Shown here one piece after another: positions 1-7,830 of a DNA stretch of 49,419 nt; the first letter of the stretch is position 1, and the number at the start of each line of letters is the position of its first letter. The notes under the pieces are model-generated. The model saw only the letters and a list, made by a program, of their open reading frames with translations, was not told the origin of the DNA and ran no database searches. A program made the translations under genes and the position numbers. This DNA is from Bacillota bacterium (GTDB lineage: Bacteria; Bacillota; Clostridia; Christensenellales; CAG-138): contig JAEWUO010000017.1 of assembly GCA_023459335.1 (NCBI GenBank), forward strand, positions 1 to 49,419, given 5' to 3'.

Positions 1-387
1 CAGTCGTACCGCTTCGGCGAAGTGATCGAAACGGCGTTTATCAACATCCGCAACAACGGACAGGTGGCCTGCCCGTTCACGGCGACGCTGAATGCGAAGG
101 GACCTGTAGTCAATCCGCGGCTCGTCAACGCGATCACCGGCGAGTTCATGCAGCTGAACCGAAACATGTCGGCAGGGGAGCGCGTGACGATCGAGATCAC
201 GCACGATTTGACGCACGTTAATTCGACCATCGACGGCGATATCCGCGGCGATCTGGAGATCACCAACACGCTGGAACGCATGGCGGTCGGCGATAACCTG
301 ATCAAAACCGAGGCGGACGAAGGCGCATCGAACGTCGTGGTGAGCATCGACGTTGCAATCGAAAAGGTGGCGATCCTCACATGCTAG
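1..387 (+). CDS. Phage tail protein, C-terminal part (5' end outside window)
   Basis: The frame is open from base 1 to the TAG at 385-387, so the gene enters from the left and its start is not visible; a GTG at position 22 is internal. The visible 128 residues have a beta-rich, jelly-roll-like pattern and an ending typical of the distal tail protein family of siphoviruses, which joins the tail tube to the tail tip. The next gene starts at 381, overlapping the stop, as expected in a compact phage tail operon. The family call rests mainly on order: it lies directly before a Gp37-like tail-tip gene. It could also be another tail-associated protein of similar fold. Confidence 0.6.
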   Translation, partial: QSYRFGEVIETAFINIRNNGQVACPFTATLNAKGPVVNPRLVNAITGEFMQLNRNMSAGERVTIEITHDLTHVNSTIDGDIRGDLEITNTLERMAVGDNLIKTEADEGASNVVVSIDVAIEKVAILTC

Positions 388-1406
388 TCGCGTTCAATCC
401 GGAGCTGACCGGGTACCACGAAATCCGCGCGAATTCCTACCAGACGGAGGAATGGTACAACGACATAGGCAAGTTCACGCTCGTTGTACCGCCGATTAAA
501 TACAACATTACGCACCTCGTGAAAGGTGCGGTTCTGTTTCGCACCAAGATCAATCAGGCGATGGTGATCACAAGGGTTTCGCCGGACACTTCGCAGGACC
601 GTATCACGGTTAACGGGTATACGACGAACTGGCTATTGAACAAGCGCGCCATTACGGAACCCGCGGCGATCACGGCGGTGGAGAGCGGCGTATATGCGGC
701 GATCAACGCGAACCTCCGTGACCTTCCGAGCGTTGAGACGGCCCCTTTGCAAACGCTGTCCGGGGCGCACAGCGCGATCCTTTACGGCGGACAGCTGCTT
801 AATGCGGTGATTCCGATTCTTGATGCTGTCGAACTTGGACAGAGGATGCGGTTCGATACCAAATACCGGAAACATATCTTTGAAATCTACAAAGGTAGCG
901 ACCTGACGAGCGGATCAAAAGCGGTGATCTTTTCCGACGAGCAGGGAACGGCGCGCGATCTGAAGATCGAGGACGACGAGAGCCTGTTCAAAAATGTGAT
1001 TTATGTCATAGGCACGCTCACGGACGGCTCGACGATTGTCCGGACGGTAGGAACGGCAACAGGAGCCGACCGGTACGAATACTGGCATAATTCACGCCTC
1101 AAGCAGGCAAGCGACGAATCACAGGCCGACTTCGAAGCGCGTCTGGATGCTTCCGGCGCAGCCGAAGCGGCAAAGCGGGTCCGGAGCCTGGGGTTTTCCG
1201 TGCGCGTCGATCCGGGTGAGTATGGAACAAAGTACACAATGGGCGATCGGGTACGCTGCGTGTCCAACCGGTTCGGGATGCAGTTTACGGCGATCATAAA
1301 CGGCGTCAAGCGAACGATACAGGCGCAGAACGAAACCGTGTCGATCGTGCTGGGCGAACCGGAGATTACGGTAATAGGGGAGATGAAGCTGTCATGGCAG
1401 AGATAA
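381..1406 (+). CDS. Siphovirus Gp37-like tail-tip protein
   Basis: A 341-residue protein resembling the siphovirus ReqiPepy6 Gp37-like family, structural proteins at the tail tip of Gram-positive siphoviruses. The N-terminus, with a tryptophan-rich segment followed by a TLVVPP-type strand and a later GYTTNWLLNKR motif around residues 75-90, is what I recognise. No enzyme motif is seen. It overlaps the preceding tail gene by 7 bases and the next gene by 13 bases, so the three are probably translationally coupled in one late operon. Length fits the family. The protein probably works in the tail tip during adsorption; its exact position there is inferred. Confidence 0.72.
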   Translation: MLVAFNPELTGYHEIRANSYQTEEWYNDIGKFTLVVPPIKYNITHLVKGAVLFRTKINQAMVITRVSPDTSQDRITVNGYTTNWLLNKRAITEPAAITAVESGVYAAINANLRDLPSVETAPLQTLSGAHSAILYGGQLLNAVIPILDAVELGQRMRFDTKYRKHIFEIYKGSDLTSGSKAVIFSDEQGTARDLKIEDDESLFKNVIYVIGTLTDGSTIVRTVGTATGADRYEYWHNSRLKQASDESQADFEARLDASGAAEAAKRVRSLGFSVRVDPGEYGTKYTMGDRVRCVSNRFGMQFTAIINGVKRTIQAQNETVSIVLGEPEITVIGEMKLSWQR

Positions 1407-2359
1407 AGAGTTATCCCAACAATGTCAACGTCGAGATCGGCGCGGAAAACGTCATGCGCTGGCATCACGGCCGGACCAGCGGCGTGTTCGGCGCGATCGG
1501 TGAACTGGTCGTTGCGGCGCTGACCACGCCCGGCATGGCAATCACGGTGACAGACGGCGACGGATGGCTGGCGGACCAGAACGGGAACGGCATCCATTTC
1601 TGGAACGATATCTTCGCCACGACGGCAGCGCTCCTGCAGCTGGCAATCGACACTGCGGACGGCGTATTAAACCGCATCGACCGCGTGATCGTCGAGTGGT
1701 CGACGCCGAACTATACACAATTGCCGGAGATCAGAATACTCAAAGGCACAAACGCGGTGTCGCCGGTTGCTCCCGCGCTGACGAACAACGCCTCTCTGCG
1801 GCAGATATCGCTTGCACGGATCAGCGTTGCAGCGGGTACGCTGGCAATCACGGCCGGGATGATTCACGATGAGCGGTTCGATTCTACGGTATGTGGAATC
1901 GTAACCGAAAACGTGCTCGTCGATACCACAGTTGCAGTAGCGCAGCTGAATGCGGTGATCGCGCAGGCGCAGGCACTCGTAAACGCGCTGACGGGTGAAG
2001 CGGTGCCGAACCATGCCACGACGCACGCGGAGGAAGGCGACGATCCGGTTTCACCGGAGAGCATCGGAGCAGCGGCCGCGTCCAACATCTACGATTTTAC
2101 GCTTGATGCGGACAATTGGGATTCGGGGGAATACCAGATTACTTCATCCGATATAGCGGGGCTTTCAACAGTAACAGCGAATACCGCGGTCGAAATTCTT
2201 CCTGGCCTATCCATTACAGCAGAAGAACTGGCTGCGCTTCAGGCCGCGAATATACAGGACGGCGGTCAAAGTGCCGGAAGTACTACATGGAAAGCATTCG
2301 GAACCGTACCGGCCATTGATATTCCAATTCGACTTCTTGTGAGAGGAGATCTGCATTGA
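1394..2359 (+). CDS. Phage tail or baseplate structural protein
   Basis: A 321-residue protein beginning with a segment (residues 1-35) seen in many Gram-positive phage tail-tip or receptor-binding proteins, with the run GAENVMRWHHGRTSGVFG. The middle has alternating hydrophobic strands and alanine-rich stretches, and around residues 205-225 there is a HATTHAEEGDDPVSPESIGA motif often found in phage tail fibre linkers. No transmembrane or catalytic motif is visible. It starts 13 bases inside the previous gene and its TGA overlaps the ATG of the next gene by one base. A role in host binding or baseplate structure is inferred from position. Confidence 0.6.
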   Translation: MAEIKSYPNNVNVEIGAENVMRWHHGRTSGVFGAIGELVVAALTTPGMAITVTDGDGWLADQNGNGIHFWNDIFATTAALLQLAIDTADGVLNRIDRVIVEWSTPNYTQLPEIRILKGTNAVSPVAPALTNNASLRQISLARISVAAGTLAITAGMIHDERFDSTVCGIVTENVLVDTTVAVAQLNAVIAQAQALVNALTGEAVPNHATTHAEEGDDPVSPESIGAAAASNIYDFTLDADNWDSGEYQITSSDIAGLSTVTANTAVEILPGLSITAEELAALQAANIQDGGQSAGSTTWKAFGTVPAIDIPIRLLVRGDLH

Positions 2360-3318
2360 TGCGTACAATCAAGAAAATATACGATTGGTGCCTTGATAAA
2401 TGTCGCAGAATCCTCGGCGCGATCGCTGGATTTTTACCTTCGCTAAACATGCCATCCAAAGAGAAAGTCGCGTGGTTCGGGAAGAGGACGAAGCGTTTCC
2501 TATTGCGCCTGATTCTTGTGCTTTCCGCATTCCTGTTCATGTCCCCGCTCATCAATCGGTGCAGCGGCGGCAGTGCGAGCGGGCTGCCGACTTATTCATT
2601 TACCGGGTCATCGTCATTAATCGATGAAGGCGACGGAAATTGGCACATTGATTTTTACAGCAGCGGCGATTTCGTCCTTCTTTCAGGGACGGTGCACCTT
2701 GATACGTTCATTCTTGGCGGTGGCGGTGGTGGAGCAAGGCAAAGCGGTAACGTCGCAGGTGGTGGTGGCGGCGGATACACTCATAATGTCACCATAACCG
2801 CTCAACTGAATACCGTATATCCTATCATTGTCGGAGCTGGCGGGGCTGGTGGGTCAGGAGTACAAGCCGACGGTTCAAACGGCGGAACATCTAGTGCTTT
2901 CGGTACTTCATCCCTCGGTGGTTATGGCGGAAGCTGTTATGCATCCAATGGCGTTGGCGGTAACGGCGGTTCTGGCGGCGGTGGCGGCTCTACTTCTACT
3001 ACGGCATATGCGGGAAACGGCGGATCGGATGGCAGCAACGGTACTGCTGGAACTAAATTAGGCGGGTATGGACAGGGAACTACAACGCGTAAGTTTGGTG
3101 ATGCTAATGGCGATCTGCTTGGTGCTGGCGGCGGTGGCGGCAACAGCAGTAATTTAAACGGAACAGGCGGCGCAATTGGCGGTGGAAACGGCGGTGGCAG
3201 TAACGGAACGATCAATACTGGCGGCGGCGGCGGTGGAAAATCCACGGCTGGATCTGATATTGCCGGGACGGGCGGCAGCGGTCTGGTATCCGTGCGAAAT
3301 CATCGCGCAGCAGCATAA
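2359..3318 (+). CDS. Glycine-rich phage tail-tip protein with N-terminal hydrophobic segment
   Basis: About 319 residues. I place the start at the ATG at 2359, which has AGGAG a few bases upstream; a TTG one codon earlier is the alternative. Residues 1-60 are basic and contain one strong hydrophobic stretch (about residues 48-66) ending in a cysteine, like a membrane anchor. From about residue 110 to the end the protein is dominated by GGGGG, GGNGGSGGGGG and similar runs, as in the glycine-rich domains of phage tail adhesins and glycine-rich surface proteins. The codons for glycine are varied, so this is not simple DNA slippage. It lies between the tail genes and the lysis genes. An adhesin-like role is inferred; a membrane anchor on a virion protein would be odd. 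Confidence 0.6.
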   Translation: MRTIKKIYDWCLDKCRRILGAIAGFLPSLNMPSKEKVAWFGKRTKRFLLRLILVLSAFLFMSPLINRCSGGSASGLPTYSFTGSSSLIDEGDGNWHIDFYSSGDFVLLSGTVHLDTFILGGGGGGARQSGNVAGGGGGGYTHNVTITAQLNTVYPIIVGAGGAGGSGVQADGSNGGTSSAFGTSSLGGYGGSCYASNGVGGNGGSGGGGGSTSTTAYAGNGGSDGSNGTAGTKLGGYGQGTTTRKFGDANGDLLGAGGGGGNSSNLNGTGGAIGGGNGGGSNGTINTGGGGGGKSTAGSDIAGTGGSGLVSVRNHRAAA

Positions 3319-3330
3319 GGAGGCGGCGAT

Positions 3331-3555
3331 ATGAACTATGCGATCATTGAGAACGGTTTGGTCGTCAACATCATTGTCGGCCCACTTCCCGCCGGGATGG
3401 AAGGCATCGACGTTTCCAGACGGCCTGTGGCGATTGGCGATCAATACAGCGATGGCGTTTTCACCAGAGAGGGAGAGCCGGTGCTGACCGACGCAGAATA
3501 TATCGCGCAACTGGAAGCCGCGCTTGCTGCATTTGAGGAGACTGTAAATGGCTGA
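3331..3555 (+). CDS. Small phage protein, unknown function
   Basis: A 74-residue acidic protein preceded by a good AAGGAGGCGGCG ribosome binding site. The N-terminal half is beta-like (MNYAIIENGLVVNIIVG) and the C-terminal half is an acidic helix rich in alanine and glutamate. Similar small proteins sit between tail-fibre and holin genes in many Gram-positive phages, where they are annotated as hypothetical or XkdX-neighbour proteins. The next small gene overlaps its last eight bases. No function can be assigned; a tail-fibre accessory role is only a guess from position. Confidence 0.6.
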   Translation: MNYAIIENGLVVNIIVGPLPAGMEGIDVSRRPVAIGDQYSDGVFTREGEPVLTDAEYIAQLEAALAAFEETVNG

Positions 3556-3715
3556 ATTGGATGAGCGGGTAAGTATAATCCTCGCAAAGATAACAAGCCT
3601 TAAGGCGAAGGCGAACGCCGCGGACACACTAGTGGAAACGTTGGAGAAGGATAAGAGCACGCTCCCGGCATCTTCAAAAGCGGCGTTGACAGCATATAAA
3701 AAGAAAAAATCTTAA
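3548..3715 (+). CDS. Very small phage protein (55 aa)
   Basis: The ATG at 3548 lies inside the end of the preceding gene and the frame stays open for 55 codons to the TAA at 3713-3715. The product is a highly charged helix with a lysine-rich tail (AYKKKKS) and looks like a short coiled coil. It is followed 16 bases later by a strong terminator, so it is the last gene of the tail transcript. The overlap with the gene before it and the good codon pattern support it as a real gene. No family is recognised. Confidence 0.5.
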   Translation: MAELDERVSIILAKITSLKAKANAADTLVETLEKDKSTLPASSKAALTAYKKKKS

Positions 3716-3730
3716 TCTCGGCAGGTTCGC

Positions 3731-3762
3731 AACCGCCGCTCAAGCAGCGGCGGTTTTGTTTT
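3731..3762 (+). terminator. Rho-independent terminator of the tail operon
   Basis: A perfect 10-bp stem, AACCGCCGCT with AGCGGCGGTT, a five-base loop, then a run of T broken by one G. It separates the tail genes from the lysis genes. Confidence 0.85.
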
Positions 3763-3784
3763 GCAGATTTAGGAGGAGTAACGG

Positions 3785-4069
3785 ATGGAAACGATCGAGC
3801 GCAAGGAGTACGAAGTGCAAAAGCGGTTATGCGACGACCGGTTTAAACGCGACAAAGAGGATATTCAGGAGAACAGGGATTCTCTGGAGGACCTTACGCG
3901 GTTAGTCACCGAGATGGCCGCAATGCAGAAGCAGTCCATGGCGAAAACGGACGATCAGGAGACACGGATTCGAGCGCTGGAAAACCGCGGCGGCGTATGG
4001 CTCGATCGTATCATCTCGCTTGGGCTTGGTGCGCTGATCGCGTATCTCGCCTCCATCGTTCTTAAGTAG
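3785..4069 (+). CDS. XhlA-like phage lysis protein (hemolysin XhlA family)
   Basis: A 94-residue protein with a charged, heptad-like helical region (about residues 1-70) followed by a single C-terminal transmembrane segment, LDRIISLGLGALIAYLASIVLK. This is the layout of XhlA, the membrane-associated partner of holin and endolysin in the PBSX prophage of Bacillus. It is preceded by AGGAGG and followed seven bases later by the endolysin. The protein is expected on the inner face of the membrane, supporting cell lysis. The assignment rests on layout and position more than on sequence identity. Confidence 0.68.
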   Translation: METIERKEYEVQKRLCDDRFKRDKEDIQENRDSLEDLTRLVTEMAAMQKQSMAKTDDQETRIRALENRGGVWLDRIISLGLGALIAYLASIVLK

Positions 4070-4076
4070 GAGGGCA

Positions 4077-4847
4077 ATGATGAGCATTCAAATCGGCCAT
4101 GCGGTCATGGACGAGCTTGGTAAGACGATCGGGGCGACGCCGGGCGACCAGACAGGGAAAGAGATCGCGCTTTCGACGTGGTACGCGAAAAACAAATCAG
4201 GCCGAGTCTGGAAATACTACCTCGAATGCACCGACGCCGACATGGCCGAATGTGCCGCGCGGTATATGGAACAGATCTGCGCGGACGATTCCTTCGGCTA
4301 CTCACAGGGTAAAACGCAGCGCTGGGACGGGTATCGCTCGATCAAGGCAAATGGTGGCGAGGTATCCGGTGCAGGCGGCGACTTCGACTGCTCCAGCCTC
4401 GTGATCAGCTGCTATATCCTCGCCGGGCTGAACATGGCACCAACCGGCTACACGGGCGATATGCACACCCGACTGATGGCGACAGGAAAGTTCAAGTCCT
4501 ACAGCGACAGCGCACATCTCGGCACCGATAGGCTGGCAAAACGCGGAGGAATTTACCTGCGCAGCGGGCACACGCTCATGGCACTGGAGGACGGCAGCGG
4601 GGCAGACATCGCGTCCGGGACGAGCGACCTGAAGGTGATTGGCAAGATCGTCGTCGACGAGATCAATAAATGGTGCAACGTGCGCAGCGGACCTGGGATG
4701 GAGTACACGATCATCGGCAAAGCGCGAAAAGACGACGTCTACAGCGTATACGGTGTGGTCGAGGACTGGTATATGGTCGACTACAACAGTTCGGTTGGGT
4801 ACATCTTCGGTGATCTCGCGTCGGAAGTGCTGCCCGGCAATGTGTGA
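4077..4847 (+). CDS. Endolysin: NlpC/P60-like peptidase with SH3b domain
   Basis: A 256-residue cell-wall lytic enzyme. The catalytic cysteine is C105 in the motif FDCSSLV and the histidine is probably H165 in the motif SGHTLMAL, as in NlpC/P60 and related amidase/peptidase folds that cut peptidoglycan stem peptides. From about residue 190 a bacterial SH3 domain follows (CNVRSGPGMEYTIIGKA), which usually binds the wall. No signal peptide is present, so release depends on the holin. An AGGAGG lies just upstream; ATG codons at 4077 and 4080 are both possible starts. It sits in a lysis cassette with the XhlA-like and holin genes. Confidence 0.85.
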   Translation: MMSIQIGHAVMDELGKTIGATPGDQTGKEIALSTWYAKNKSGRVWKYYLECTDADMAECAARYMEQICADDSFGYSQGKTQRWDGYRSIKANGGEVSGAGGDFDCSSLVISCYILAGLNMAPTGYTGDMHTRLMATGKFKSYSDSAHLGTDRLAKRGGIYLRSGHTLMALEDGSGADIASGTSDLKVIGKIVVDEINKWCNVRSGPGMEYTIIGKARKDDVYSVYGVVEDWYMVDYNSSVGYIFGDLASEVLPGNV

Positions 4848-4856
4848 GGTGGAGCC

Positions 4857-5120
4857 ATGGCGAAGATACCGACCTTGACGAAGTTCATCGTCTTGTCCAT
4901 GGCGGCGATCACGCTTTATACCGCGGTGCTGCTGTGGCTGCGAGTGAAGTACGACTTCTGGATCGAGACGGAGTATTCCCGCCTCTGGTACGGCTTCTGG
5001 GGGTCGGAAATCTTCATCTGCTCAGGACTTAAAACAGGTAAGTTGATTCTCGGCCGGATCAATCCGTTCACCGGGCAGGGCGACACAACAGGAACCAACA
5101 GCGATGACGCTGTGGGATAA
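4857..5120 (+). CDS. Small phage membrane protein
   Basis: An 87-residue protein with one clear hydrophobic segment near residues 9-28 (FIVLSMAAITLYTAVLLWL) followed by an aromatic-rich stretch and a polar tail. It lies between endolysin and holin, preceded by GAGGTGGAG. A second holin, antiholin or other lysis helper would fit the position and layout, but I recognise no family. Confidence 0.6.
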   Translation: MAKIPTLTKFIVLSMAAITLYTAVLLWLRVKYDFWIETEYSRLWYGFWGSEIFICSGLKTGKLILGRINPFTGQGDTTGTNSDDAVG

Positions 5121-5136
5121 ATGAAAGGAGAAAATT

Positions 5137-5442
5137 ATGAACTGGAAAGAAAAACTAAAAAATCTACTCAGCAGGAAGTTTCTGCTTGCGCTCATCGGCG
5201 CTACATCCGGACTGGCGATCGCGCTCGGCGCGGACGCGGACTTCGTGCAGGTGCTGGTCGGCGCTGCGACTGCACTGGCATCGGTCGTGAGCTACATTGT
5301 TACTGAGGGTAAAGTCGATTCGGAGGCTGTAACGCTAGCGAGTGAATTCGTGCAGCAGGTTGTTGTAGCCATGGAAGCAGCGAAGGACCAGAAGAAGATG
5401 GCAGGCGAAGAGGATACGGCGAGTGAAATGAAAAAAATTTGA
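5137..5442 (+). CDS. Phage holin
   Basis: A 101-residue protein with a short basic start (MNWKEKLKNLLSRK), two adjacent hydrophobic segments (about residues 15-33 and 36-56) separated by a GADADF turn, and a charged C-terminal tail. This is the usual layout of small Gram-positive phage holins such as the phi-LC3 type, which form membrane lesions that let endolysin out. An AAAGGAG precedes the ATG. It is the last gene of the lysis cassette and of the recognisable phage genes; a hairpin and a sharp change to AT-rich sequence follow. Confidence 0.78.
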   Translation: MNWKEKLKNLLSRKFLLALIGATSGLAIALGADADFVQVLVGAATALASVVSYIVTEGKVDSEAVTLASEFVQQVVVAMEAAKDQKKMAGEEDTASEMKKI

Positions 5443-5473
5443 TCTGCCGTTTGTTTCTGTGCAAAATATGACT

Positions 5474-5505
5474 AAGCCCCTCTGGGCTTTGATCTAGAGG
5501 GGCTT
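5474..5505. terminator. Hairpin after the holin, probable terminator
   Basis: A 10-bp stem, AAGCCCCTCT with AGAGGGGCTT. The bases after it on the plus strand are AATAAAAAA rather than T-rich; on the minus strand a weak T-rich tract follows. It lies between convergent genes and may stop transcripts from either side. Confidence 0.6.
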
Positions 5506-5575
5506 AATAAAAAAGGAAATATTGTTTCGCAACAGTTCAAAATTACGACGAACGTAAAAGAGAGACGCATTTGAT

Positions 5576-6478
5576 TTAATAATATATAAACTTCATATCC
5601 GATTCAAGTATCTCAATATTCTGCCATTCGTATCGTTTTGTGGTCTCTGTATATATGTAAAGGGTGCTAGTTCTAGCTTCAAGTACTCGTTCAAAATATG
5701 TACCAAACACCTGAGGAGCCTGATAATCATAGGACACGTAAGACGAGTATCTTTGAATAGTTAGAGAGCTTTTTAGGAATTCTAGTTGATCTGCGTATGA
5801 AAGGTCTTGACAAAATTTTCCAATGCAGTTTTTACATTCTTCGGAATCATCAGTAGAATTCATAATCGCCCCAATCCAGAGAGCAACAGTAGCATTATTT
5901 TCCGAATGTGCTAACTTTATTGTGTCAATTGTTTTTGAATATAAAGAATCATCGGATGGTAGTTTTTGTAAGAGAATGACAAGTTTCATTGGGATAGCAT
6001 TATTAACACCATTCAGAATTGCACTATTGAAATAATCTAAAGCGATATCATCGTTCTGCACCACTCCATTTCCAGTAAAGTAAAGAAAACCAAGATTTGC
6101 TTGGACAATGCCGTAAACGGATCTATTGGAAATTATTTGAGGTAAAGCATAAATTTCAAACACTTTTGAAAAATCACCTATATCATAATATAAATCTGCT
6201 TGTTTCATAAGTTCAGATACAGTGAAGTTTTCATAAATTGAATTTGTATTTAAAGGCGTTTCTGTAGATGCTGGAGTTATAGTGACTAGTTTATTAACCA
6301 AATCCTGCAAAATAGGCTGCAAAGGGATCCATAATACTAAAACAATGAGTCCCGATATAATTGGGGCAACATAATGGTCACGAATATTTTTTTGGAGTCG
6401 CTTAGGCTTCTTCCTTTGTTCTTTTGGAATATTTGTAGTATCTATTGTTTTAGCGAACAAAAAGTTAAAAATCCTCAT
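5576..6478 (-). CDS. Single-pass membrane protein with TPR/Sel1-like helical domain, unknown function
   Basis: About 300 residues. I chose the ATG at 6478 because AAGGAG lies eight bases before it; a longer open frame reaches 6520. The N-terminal 40 residues are basic and lysine-rich, then one transmembrane segment follows (PIISGLIVLVLWIPLQPIL), and the rest looks like an alpha-helical repeat domain: segments such as MKQADLYYDIGDFSKVFEIY and ANLGFLYFTGNGV resemble TPR and Sel1 repeats. No catalytic motif is visible. It is AT-rich, unlike the phage and host genes, and starts the cargo island. It could be a defence-associated sensor or anchor, or a lysogenic-conversion protein; the sequence does not decide. 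Confidence 0.6.
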   Translation of the reverse strand: MRIFNFLFAKTIDTTNIPKEQRKKPKRLQKNIRDHYVAPIISGLIVLVLWIPLQPILQDLVNKLVTITPASTETPLNTNSIYENFTVSELMKQADLYYDIGDFSKVFEIYALPQIISNRSVYGIVQANLGFLYFTGNGVVQNDDIALDYFNSAILNGVNNAIPMKLVILLQKLPSDDSLYSKTIDTIKLAHSENNATVALWIGAIMNSTDDSEECKNCIGKFCQDLSYADQLEFLKSSLTIQRYSSYVSYDYQAPQVFGTYFERVLEARTSTLYIYTETTKRYEWQNIEILESDMKFIYY

Positions 6479-6616
6479 CTTTCCGTCTCCTTGTAAACGG
6501 GTTGATTTTGTTAAAAACAAATGCTATAGAATAACGAAAATAATGGAATCTTGATTTATGACTGATAGTAATGATCATTATTGCATGAGTATTCCAACAT
6601 CTAACAACCAACAGAT

Positions 6617-7735
6617 TTAATAAGCAAACGTATCTTTTATAGCTTGTTCAAGTGGCGCCTTGAAAACATCTCGTAATTTTGCCAGATATTTACAGTAGAA
6701 CTTTATAACTTCATCCCAATGTTCTTTGTCTAGCAAACCACTTTCAAGATAATGGATACATATTCTACTAGCTCGTTTTTCAGGCATCTCTTGCCATTCG
6801 AGAGTCTCTCCAAAATCCGTTTCGAGTTTGGATCGCTTCTCAATAAGGCTGCGGAATATATGCTTAGTTCTTTCTTTATCACCTGTATCAATATATATTT
6901 CTGCGCGTGCGCTATGTACTAGAATTATTGGGTTCACTGTTATTCCAGAAAGTCCGATACTCCCGTTAATCCAATGATCTTTGGTGGGAGAATTATTACT
7001 GTACATGCCGATTCTTGTACGGAGTTCTGGGATTGCCTTTTCCCAAAACTGGTACGTGATTTTTTGTCGAGATACCTCTTCGTTAGCAGATACAATATTT
7101 TCTTGCCTTTTGGCGCTTAGTTTAATTTGATAGTCTCCAATATCCTGAATGGGGAGAAGTTGCTCAGTGTCTAGAAAAAGCTTCCCCTCATCTTGATAGG
7201 GGGTAACTTTGATGCATTTGATATCAATCCCGTGGTCGCGAAGCCATAATACGGTCGAAGTGACTTCTTTCCTGAAATTTGCTGCCACAAATATTATCCG
7301 TTGATCTCCATCGATAGGGTTGAGCGATATGCTTTCATAGTCAGGTTCATCAAAAAACTCAGAAAGTTTTGTTTCCGCTTGGCAGCTACTCTGCAGATAT
7401 TTCTGATAGATATCACAAATTTCATCTTTCTTCAGCGTCGCACAATAGGATGCGTATTTTAAAGCCTGCCACACGACATCTCGCCCGGAGTCATCCAGCT
7501 TATTTTCAATAATAACTAGCCTTCCAGTTTCATCCAGAGCAAGTAAATCAAGTCGCTCCTTTGTATCACTAAAGCCGGCGAATTCTTTCTGGATTATTAA
7601 TATTCGCTCACCTAAAATGTCAGGAGTGCTTACGATCCATTCCTGAAGATCAGCCCTCTCATATAGATTCAATTCCGAAAATGTTTTCTTTTCTAACGGT
7701 ATGGCTTTCTTAGCGTGTTTATCGATGTAGTACAT
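6617..7735 (-). CDS. PD-(D/E)XK-type nuclease with DUF4268 domain
   Basis: About 372 residues, starting at the ATG at 7735, which has GGAG six bases upstream; ATGs at 7756 and 7747 lack this. Around residues 65-90 there is a PD-(D/E)XK-like core: RLDLLALDETGRLVII followed by ENK, giving the aspartate and the E-x-K pair of this nuclease fold. The C-terminal third matches the DUF4268 pattern (YQFWEKAIPEL, later EWQEMPEKRASRI), a domain often found in restriction-like and other defence proteins. It lies between the membrane protein and the HNH nuclease on the same strand, in AT-rich DNA. A DNA nuclease role in the island is likely; its target and whether it belongs to the restriction system are unknown. 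Confidence 0.72.
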   Translation of the reverse strand: MYYIDKHAKKAIPLEKKTFSELNLYERADLQEWIVSTPDILGERILIIQKEFAGFSDTKERLDLLALDETGRLVIIENKLDDSGRDVVWQALKYASYCATLKKDEICDIYQKYLQSSCQAETKLSEFFDEPDYESISLNPIDGDQRIIFVAANFRKEVTSTVLWLRDHGIDIKCIKVTPYQDEGKLFLDTEQLLPIQDIGDYQIKLSAKRQENIVSANEEVSRQKITYQFWEKAIPELRTRIGMYSNNSPTKDHWINGSIGLSGITVNPIILVHSARAEIYIDTGDKERTKHIFRSLIEKRSKLETDFGETLEWQEMPEKRASRICIHYLESGLLDKEHWDEVIKFYCKYLAKLRDVFKAPLEQAIKDTFAY

Positions 7736-7830
7736 AAAAATCTCCATTTGTGCCACTCATTTTGAAATAGTCAGATTATTTAATATAAAATCAATCATGA
7801 AAATATATACTTACGAATAATATTTGAAAC

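Noticed and set aside
2937..3245. Proline-rich open frame on the minus strand
   Set aside because: It is the mirror of the GGC/GGT-rich glycine region of the tail protein; no ribosome binding site.
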